A DNA stretch of 5,764 nt from UBA6448 sp051893155 (lineage in GTDB: Bacteria; Bacillota_I; Bacilli_A; RF39; UBA660), in assembly GCA_051893155.1 (NCBI GenBank), contig JBJFGY010000110.1:1-5764 (forward strand), written 5' to 3'. Shown here in pieces: positions 1 to 4,421 of this stretch. A program made the translations under genes and the position numbers. The notes under the pieces were generated by a model, which saw nothing but the letters and a program-made list of their open reading frames with translations, ran no database searches and was not told the DNA's origin. Positions within the stretch are counted from its first letter, which is position 1; each line of letters opens with the position of its first letter.

Positions 1-28
1 ACAAATTGGAAAGTTTCCTTATTTTTAA
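1..28 (+). CDS. Possible 3' end of an upstream plus-strand gene (partial)
   Basis: Read from base 2, the sequence gives QIGKFPYF followed by a TAA stop at 26-28. The stop lies three bases before a hairpin that looks like a rho-independent terminator. That stop-then-hairpin arrangement is what the end of a rightward gene would look like, and a rightward gene here would be convergent with the tRNA on the other strand. Eight codons are too few to identify a product, and another frame (stop at 39-41) or no gene at all remains possible. Confidence 0.3.
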
Positions 29-31
29 AAC

Positions 32-69
32 AAAAAGATGAAAAAGTTATCAACATTTTCATCTTTTTT
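32..69 (+). terminator. AT-rich rho-independent terminator hairpin, probably bidirectional
   Basis: A perfect 13-bp inverted repeat pairs 32-44 with 56-68. The loop (45-55) can add three more pairs (46-48 with 52-54) after one mismatch. The 3' arm ends in a run of six T (64-69), as expected of a plus-strand terminator. Read on the minus strand the same stem is followed by TTTTTGTTTT, so it could also stop leftward transcripts that pass the tRNA terminator. The stem has few G-C pairs, which fits the base composition. Its place between a possible rightward gene end and a leftward tRNA suits a shared convergent terminator. Confidence 0.6.
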
Positions 70-110
70 CATGTCAAGTTTTATTTTTACCTAAACTCAA
101 ATTTCATAAT

Positions 111-137
111 AAAACTCAAGATGTAAAACCTTGAGTT
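111..137 (-). terminator. Terminator of the tRNA-Met transcript
   Basis: An 8-bp perfect inverted repeat, AACTCAAG (113-120) with CTTGAGTT (130-137), has a 9-base loop. Read on the minus strand it lies about ten bases beyond the tRNA 3' end, and the second arm runs into TTTTATTAT. Position, stem with three G-C pairs and T-rich tail fit a rho-independent terminator for the leftward tRNA. On the plus strand the stem is followed by A residues, so it is oriented leftward. Confidence 0.6.
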
Positions 138-146
138 AAAATTCAT

Positions 147-223
147 TGGTAGCGACGGGGAGATTCGAACTCTCGACCTGCCGGGTATGAACCGGATGCT
201 CTAGCCAGCTGAGCTACATCGCC
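147..223 (-). tRNA. tRNA-Met (CAU), elongator type
   Basis: The reverse complement folds as a complete 77-base tRNA with the CCA end encoded (147-149) and discriminator A at 150. The 5' acceptor strand is GGCGATG, the D arm has GCTC/GAGC, the anticodon loop is TTCATAC with CAT at 187-189, and the T loop is TTCGAAT. It is the elongator rather than the initiator because the anticodon stem lacks the three G-C pairs typical of initiator tRNAs, and the body closely resembles B. subtilis elongator tRNA-Met as I remember it, including a G1-U72 wobble. The acceptor stem does not resemble tRNA-Ile2 (CAU read with lysidine). Two stem positions do not pair: U27-C43 in the anticodon stem and A50-C64 in the T stem. 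It is transcribed leftward from its own promoter and appears to be a lone tRNA gene in this window. Confidence 0.95.
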
Positions 224-236
224 AAAAAGCAATTAT

Positions 237-265
237 ATTGTAGCAAAATATTTTTTAAAAGGCAA
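237..265 (-). promoter_or_regulatory. Sigma-A-like promoter of tRNA-Met
   Basis: On the minus strand, TTGCCT (260-265) and TACAAT (237-242) are separated by exactly 17 bases. The -10 box is preceded by TGC, giving an extended -10 element. Transcription would start about seven bases downstream, leaving only a short leader before the mature tRNA 5' end at 223. The -35 box matches TTGACA at four of six positions. Confidence 0.7.
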
Positions 266-273
266 TAGTTTTC

Positions 274-302
274 TTGTTTTATACACTAAATTATAGTATA
301 AT
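274..302 (+). promoter_or_regulatory. Sigma-A-like promoter of the rightward operon
   Basis: A perfect TATAAT (297-302) has TTGTTT (274-279) 17 bases upstream. The -35 box is weak (three of six). Transcription would start near 309, giving a leader of under 20 bases before the ATG at 326. That leader includes a Shine-Dalgarno-like AGGATG at 316-321. It diverges from the tRNA promoter in the same 100-base gap. No operator or riboswitch-sized leader is present, so the operon is probably expressed constitutively unless unseen elements exist. Confidence 0.65.
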
Positions 303-325
303 ATTTTTTGAAAGTAGGATGATAT

Positions 326-1252
326 ATGGCAAAGAAAAAGAAAATAGACATTGCATCAAATCCATTACAATCAGTTACAATTGGAAGAACTGATAAAAAA
401 AAACATGGTTGGATTGGAAGTGTTATTTTGTTTGTCTTATTTATTCTAATAATATATTTTTTACCAGATATCCAAAAAGCTTATAAAGAATATTTATATA
501 ATAAAGCCTTTAATAATAATACAATAAATAATACTATTCCTACAGATGATAATATAGAAAATAATACAACCTCTGAAAATACCATAAATGAAGTTTTATA
601 TGATATTAACAATGAAAATCAAATAGAAATTAATGATACAACATTTACAAATATAAAATTTGATGCAGGTAATATATCATTTATTATTAATAATAACGGT
701 GATACAGATATTAATTTAACTGAAAAAGGTTATTTTATGAAATTATATGATGAAAATAGTTATTTACAAAAAATTATTAAAATTAATGAAAATGTAAATA
801 GTAAATCAAGTAAAAGCATTTCATATAAATTAGATATTATACCATCTAAATATTTAATAGTTCAAATAAATGAAGAAGATTATGATTTAATTATGCTAAC
901 TGTTGATAGTGAAAATAAATCATCTTTAACATGTAATAATGAAATAGAGACACTCATATACTATTTTCAAAATGATAAATTATATCGTCTTGAGGATCAT
1001 ATAAAATATAGTAAGATTAATAGTGATTATGAAAGTATGTATAATAAATATTATTCATATGTTGTTTCATATAATATAGAAAATGGAATAAGTACTTCAA
1101 TATCAAGTAATGAAAATGAATTTGCATATAGTTTTTCTATTGATTATAATCAATTTACAAAAAATATAGATAATATTTATTATTATAAAAAAGATGTTAG
1201 TCCTATTAAAATAAATTATGAAATGAAAGCAATGGATTTTGATTGTAAATAG
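326..1252 (+). CDS. Unrecognised membrane-anchored protein, first gene of the scpAB operon
   Basis: This 308-residue protein is not one I can name. It begins with a lysine-rich cytoplasmic segment (KKKK at 3-6, KKK at 24-26), then one hydrophobic span at about 29-46. The basic side precedes the membrane span, so the remaining 260 residues should lie outside the membrane. Residues 62-90 are an Asn/Thr-rich, probably unstructured linker. Residues 91-195 look like an all-beta domain, perhaps of the FxLYD/DUF4352 kind. Residues 198-308 contain LTC (Cys203), YYFQNDKL, a stretch of tyrosines and a second cysteine at 307, loosely recalling YehR/DUF1307-type extracytoplasmic domains. These domain comparisons are impressions, not matches. 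Cys203 and Cys307 could form a disulfide. There is no lipobox. The start ATG has AGGATG at 316-321 and a promoter just upstream. The TAG stop overlaps the scpA ribosome binding site, so the two genes are almost certainly co-transcribed. Confidence 0.85.
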   Translation: MAKKKKIDIASNPLQSVTIGRTDKKKHGWIGSVILFVLFILIIYFLPDIQKAYKEYLYNKAFNNNTINNTIPTDDNIENNTTSENTINEVLYDINNENQIEINDTTFTNIKFDAGNISFIINNNGDTDINLTEKGYFMKLYDENSYLQKIIKINENVNSKSSKSISYKLDIIPSKYLIVQINEEDYDLIMLTVDSENKSSLTCNNEIETLIYYFQNDKLYRLEDHIKYSKINSDYESMYNKYYSYVVSYNIENGISTSISSNENEFAYSFSIDYNQFTKNIDNIYYYKKDVSPIKINYEMKAMDFDCK

Positions 1253-1260
1253 GAGTATTT

Positions 1261-1977
1261 ATGAATTTTAACATTAAAGATTTTACAGGACCACTTGATT
1301 TATTACTTCACATGGTTAAAAAACATGAATATAATATTTACGAAGTAGATTTAAAACAAATAATTGATGAATACATAGATTTTATTAATTTGCTTGATTC
1401 TAATGATTTAGATAATAAAAGTGAATATCTTATTATGGCCTCTGAACTTATTCATTTAAAAAGTAAAAATTTATTAGGTTTAGATGATGAAGAAGATGAT
1501 TCAAATTATGAAATAAATAGTGAAGAAGAACTTAGGAATAGATTAATTGAATTTGAAAAATACCAAAATATTACAAATGATTTACGGGAACTTGAAAAAA
1601 ATAGACAAGACTATTTTACAAAATTACCTGAAAACATTAAAGCATATGCTGATGATGAAAATAAATTAAATGGTAGTATTGATATAACTAAGCTTGTAAA
1701 TGCAATGCTTGAAATAAGTGAAAGATATGAATTTAAAAAACCAAAAACAACTAGAATTACTAAAAAAGAATATAGTATTAAAGACAAAATAAAATATATT
1801 AATAGTTTGCTAGAAAAAGAAAAAAGAATAGAATTTGGTGATTTAATTGAAATTAATACGAAAGAAGATATTGTCTTAACTTTTCTTTCGATTTTAGAGA
1901 TGAGTAAAGATAATTTAATTACCTTGTCGCAAGAAAAAAATTTTAGTAAAATATATATTGAGGGTAACAATGAATAA
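1261..1977 (+). CDS. scpA: Segregation and condensation protein A (kleisin ScpA)
   Basis: ScpA is the kleisin that bridges the heads of an SMC dimer and, with ScpB, forms the bacterial condensin needed for chromosome compaction and segregation. The 238 residues are near the usual family length. The N-terminal signature FTGPLDLLLHMV (8-19) is the classic ScpA opening, followed by the helical block that contacts the SMC neck and a conserved LIMASELIHLKSKNLL stretch (57-72). An acidic linker (75-90) and a charged helical middle, where ScpB is expected to bind, lead to a C-terminal winged-helix region (about 175-235) that contacts the SMC head. The start ATG has AGGAG at 1251-1255, five bases upstream and overlapping the stop of the preceding gene. 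The last eight bases overlap scpB, suggesting translational coupling so that the two subunits are made together. No smc gene is in the window. Confidence 0.96.
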   Translation: MNFNIKDFTGPLDLLLHMVKKHEYNIYEVDLKQIIDEYIDFINLLDSNDLDNKSEYLIMASELIHLKSKNLLGLDDEEDDSNYEINSEEELRNRLIEFEKYQNITNDLRELEKNRQDYFTKLPENIKAYADDENKLNGSIDITKLVNAMLEISERYEFKKPKTTRITKKEYSIKDKIKYINSLLEKEKRIEFGDLIEINTKEDIVLTFLSILEMSKDNLITLSQEKNFSKIYIEGNNE

Positions 1978-2536
1978 ATTAGCAGTTTTAGAAGGATTAT
2001 TGTTTGTCGTAGGAGATGAAGGAATAACTTTAAATAAAATATGTGATGTTTTAGAAATTAGTGAAAACGAGGCAAGAAATTTATTAAAAGAATTACAAAA
2101 TGAATATGAAAAAGAAACAAGAGGTATTAGAATTAGTTATTTATCAAATTCATTTAAATTAACAACTAAAAAGGAACATATTGATTATTATCAAAAACTA
2201 ATAAAAGATAATCCAAATAGTAATGATCTAAGCCAAGCCGCATTAGAAACATTAGCAATTATTGCTTATAATGAACCAATTACAAGAGCAGATGTTGATA
2301 ACTTAAGAGGCATTTCATCTTCCTTTATGATAAAAAAATTAATGGCAAAAGATTTAGTCAAAGTATGTGGCAAAAGTGATTTACCTGGCCATCCAAATTT
2401 ATATAAAACAACAAAGGATTTTTTAGATTATTTTGGTCTTGCTTCAATAAGTGATTTACCAGAAATTAATATAAATAAGAATAAAAAAGACGAAGAGGTA
2501 GAATTATATAAAAGTAACTATAAAGAAGAAAATTAA
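1970..2536 (+). CDS. scpB: Segregation and condensation protein B (ScpB)
   Basis: ScpB is a dimeric double winged-helix protein that binds the central part of ScpA in the SMC-ScpAB complex. The 188 residues match the usual length. The first winged helix spans about 1-80, and the second holds the family signature LSQAALETLAIIAYNEPITR (87-106), then LRGISSS (112-118), the block DLPGHPNLYKTT (137-148) and FLDYFGL (151-157). Most relatives have GRP where this one has GHP. The tail after 165 is charged and probably disordered. I chose ATG at 1970 over the in-frame TTG at 1958: GAGGG at 1960-1964 lies five bases before the ATG and would fall inside the gene if TTG were used, and the ATG gives the normal ScpB N-terminus. 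It overlaps scpA by eight bases and is followed 15 bases later by asnB. Confidence 0.96.
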   Translation: MNKLAVLEGLLFVVGDEGITLNKICDVLEISENEARNLLKELQNEYEKETRGIRISYLSNSFKLTTKKEHIDYYQKLIKDNPNSNDLSQAALETLAIIAYNEPITRADVDNLRGISSSFMIKKLMAKDLVKVCGKSDLPGHPNLYKTTKDFLDYFGLASISDLPEININKNKKDEEVELYKSNYKEEN

Positions 2537-2551
2537 ATTGGATGGGAAAAT

Positions 2552-4366
2552 ATGTGTGGAATAGTTGGTTTTATTAATCAAAAAGAAAGTAAAGAAGAAA
2601 TAATTAAAAAAATGTCTTCAAAAATTAAGCATCGTGGACCAGATGATGAAGGCTATTATATTGATGAAAATATAGCTCTTGCACATCGAAGACTTGCAAT
2701 AATTGATTTAAAAAATGGTAAACAACCAATATTTAATGAAAATAAAACAAAAGTAATTATTTTTAATGGTGAAATCTATAATTTTAAGGAATTAAAAAAA
2801 ATACTTATTAATGATGGTCATATATTTAAAACAAATTCTGATACAGAAGTTATTTTGCATGGTTATGAAAAGTGGGGTAAAAATTTACCTAAAAAACTTC
2901 GTGGTATGTTTGCATTTATAATTTGGGATATTAATAAAAAAGAATTATTTATGGCTCGAGATAGCTTTGGAATAAAGCCACTTTACTATGCATATTTTAA
3001 TGGTTCATTTATGTTTGCATCGGAAATAAAAGCATTACTTGATCATCCGGATTTTGAAAAAAAACTTAATACAAATATTTTATCTGCGTATTTATGCTTT
3101 AATTTTGTACCAACTGAAGAATCGTTTTTTAAGGGAGTTTATTCTTTAAAACCAGGCACTAGTTTAACTTTTAAAAATGGTACTATTAAAATTAATACAT
3201 TTTTTAAATTAAAATTTATTGAAAAAAATATAAGTATAGAAAAAACTTCAAAAGATATTAATAATGCAATGATTGATTCAGTAAAACATCATCAAATTAG
3301 TGATGTTGAAGTTGGCTCATTTTTATCAAGTGGAATAGACTCATCTTATATTGTAAGCCTCGCAAAACCAAATAAAACTTTTACTGTTGGATTTGAAGAT
3401 GAAAAATATAGTGAAATAACTTATGCAAAAAATTTATCAGATAATTTAAATATTAAAAATATTTCATTAAAAATAACAATGGATGAATATATAAAAGAAT
3501 TTGAAAAAATAATATATTATATGGATGAACCACTTGCGGATCCATCTGCTATTGCATTATATTTTGTTAGTGAAATTGCCTCAAAAGATGTAAAAGTTGT
3601 TCTTTCTGGAGAGGGTGCTGATGAACTTTTCGCGGGATACAACTATTATCAAGAAGAAGTTACGTTTGCTTTGTATATGAAAATTCCATATTTTATTAGA
3701 TATATTCTTTCAAATATAGCTTCATTATTTCCAGATACAAAAGGATTAAATTTTATCTATCGACGTGGCCAAAAACTTGAAAATTATAATATAGGAATGG
3801 GTAGAGTTTTTAGAGATAAGGAAGCACAAAAAATAGTAAAGTATAAAAATCAAATTAGTACAAAAGATATAACAAAAGATATATATAATGAATATAAAGA
3901 CTATTCAACCTTAATTCAAAGACAAGTAATTGATTTTTATTTTTGGCTTGAAAAAGATTATTTACATGCAGTTGATAGAAATACAATGATGTTTGGACTT
4001 GAAGCCCGAACTCCTTTTTTAGATAAAAAGGTTTATGAAGTGGCAAGAAGACTTTCACAAAATGCTAAAATTAACAAATCAACAACAAAAGTAGCTCTTA
4101 GAGAATCTGCAAGAATGGTCATTCCTAATGAAGCATATAAAAAGAAAAAATTAGGCTTTCCAGTTCCTTTAAGAGAATGGTTAAAAACAGATAAACTCTA
4201 TAACATTGTTAAAGAAGAGTTTTTATCTTCTAATGCTGAAAAGTTTTTTCATCAAAATAAAATAATTAAATTACTTGATGATCATAAAAATAACAAAAAA
4301 GATAATTATAAAAAGATTTGGACAATTTATACATTTTTAGTTTGGTATAAAATATATTTTAATTAA
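2552..4366 (+). CDS. asnB: Glutamine-dependent asparagine synthetase-type amidotransferase (AsnB family)
   Basis: Family chemistry: ammonia freed from glutamine passes to an ATP-activated carboxylate, classically aspartate to give asparagine. The N-terminal glutaminase domain (2 to about 210) has the nucleophile Cys2 exposed after Met removal, HRGPDD (27-32), HRRLAIID (45-52), FNGEIYN (71-77) and SDTEV (96-100). These include counterparts of E. coli AsnB Arg49, Asn74, Glu76 and Asp98. The synthetase domain (about 230-604) has the pyrophosphate loop SSGIDSS (259-265), SGEGADELFAGY (352-363), GLEARTPFLD (482-491) and KKLGFPVPLREWL (532-544). The loop reads S-S-G where most relatives have S-G-G. 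From memory the C-terminal half resembles B. subtilis AsnB, which has been reported to amidate meso-diaminopimelate in peptidoglycan, so the true acceptor may be a cell-wall precursor. Length (604) is normal. GGATGGG at 2540-2546 serves the ATG. It follows scpB by 15 bases and precedes murE by 52. Confidence 0.93.
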   Translation: MCGIVGFINQKESKEEIIKKMSSKIKHRGPDDEGYYIDENIALAHRRLAIIDLKNGKQPIFNENKTKVIIFNGEIYNFKELKKILINDGHIFKTNSDTEVILHGYEKWGKNLPKKLRGMFAFIIWDINKKELFMARDSFGIKPLYYAYFNGSFMFASEIKALLDHPDFEKKLNTNILSAYLCFNFVPTEESFFKGVYSLKPGTSLTFKNGTIKINTFFKLKFIEKNISIEKTSKDINNAMIDSVKHHQISDVEVGSFLSSGIDSSYIVSLAKPNKTFTVGFEDEKYSEITYAKNLSDNLNIKNISLKITMDEYIKEFEKIIYYMDEPLADPSAIALYFVSEIASKDVKVVLSGEGADELFAGYNYYQEEVTFALYMKIPYFIRYILSNIASLFPDTKGLNFIYRRGQKLENYNIGMGRVFRDKEAQKIVKYKNQISTKDITKDIYNEYKDYSTLIQRQVIDFYFWLEKDYLHAVDRNTMMFGLEARTPFLDKKVYEVARRLSQNAKINKSTTKVALRESARMVIPNEAYKKKKLGFPVPLREWLKTDKLYNIVKEEFLSSNAEKFFHQNKIIKLLDDHKNNKKDNYKKIWTIYTFLVWYKIYFN

Positions 4367-4379
4367 TATATTTTTTTTT
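4349..4379 (+). terminator. All-A/T terminator-like hairpin overlapping the asnB stop
   Basis: A 10-bp perfect inverted repeat pairs 4349-4358 with 4365-4374 around a 6-base loop. The T run (4371-4379) starts within the second arm and continues past it. The shape fits a rho-independent terminator or attenuator between asnB and murE, but the stem contains no G-C pair, so it would be weak and could arise by chance in sequence this AT-rich. If active, it would reduce read-through into murE rather than abolish it. Confidence 0.3.
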
Positions 4380-4387
4380 AATAATTC

Positions 4388-4421
4388 ATATATTTTACAA
4401 GAAAGAAGGTAAAATATATTG
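4388..4421 (+). promoter_or_regulatory. Hairpin presenting the murE ribosome binding site in its loop
   Basis: An 11-bp perfect inverted repeat, ATATATTTTAC (4388-4398) with GTAAAATATAT (4409-4419), encloses a 10-base purine-rich loop, AAGAAAGAAG. The Shine-Dalgarno-like GAAGG (4405-4409) sits at the 3' edge of the loop, and the second arm ends on the first base of the TTG start codon (4419-4421). The fold could modulate murE translation. The stem is almost all A/T and therefore weak, so a regulatory role is inference. Confidence 0.35.

Noticed and set aside
47..55. TTATCAACA, one base away from a DnaA box
   Set aside because: It is a single imperfect site inside the loop of a terminator-like hairpin, with no further boxes, AT-unwinding cluster or dnaA/dnaN genes nearby, so there is no case for an origin.
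1..126. Reading frame 1 is open from the window edge to a TAA at 124-126
   Set aside because: It runs straight through the 13-bp hairpin and its T run and encodes a low-complexity Phe/Lys/Ile/Asn string. It is more likely non-coding sequence lacking stops by chance.
515..595. Asn/Thr-rich repeat-like stretch in the first gene
   Set aside because: AAT and ACA codons recur without a fixed period. It looks like a composition-driven linker rather than a true tandem repeat.
1958..1969. TTG at 1958 as an alternative, longer scpB start
   Set aside because: The GAGGG ribosome binding site lies downstream of it and at the right spacing for the ATG at 1970, which also yields the standard ScpB N-terminus.
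1611..1970. Minus-strand open frame of 119 codons inside scpA
   Set aside because: It is antisense to a well-conserved gene and its Leu/Ser/Ile-rich product is what the complement of AT-rich coding sequence produces. No promoter or ribosome binding site supports it.
2390..2398. GHP instead of GRP in the ScpB signature block
   Set aside because: A single substitution in an otherwise intact motif. It is noted but not evidence of altered function.
3855..4058. Minus-strand open frame of 67 codons inside asnB
   Set aside because: It is a shadow of the asnB coding frame, with a compositionally biased product and no supporting signals.
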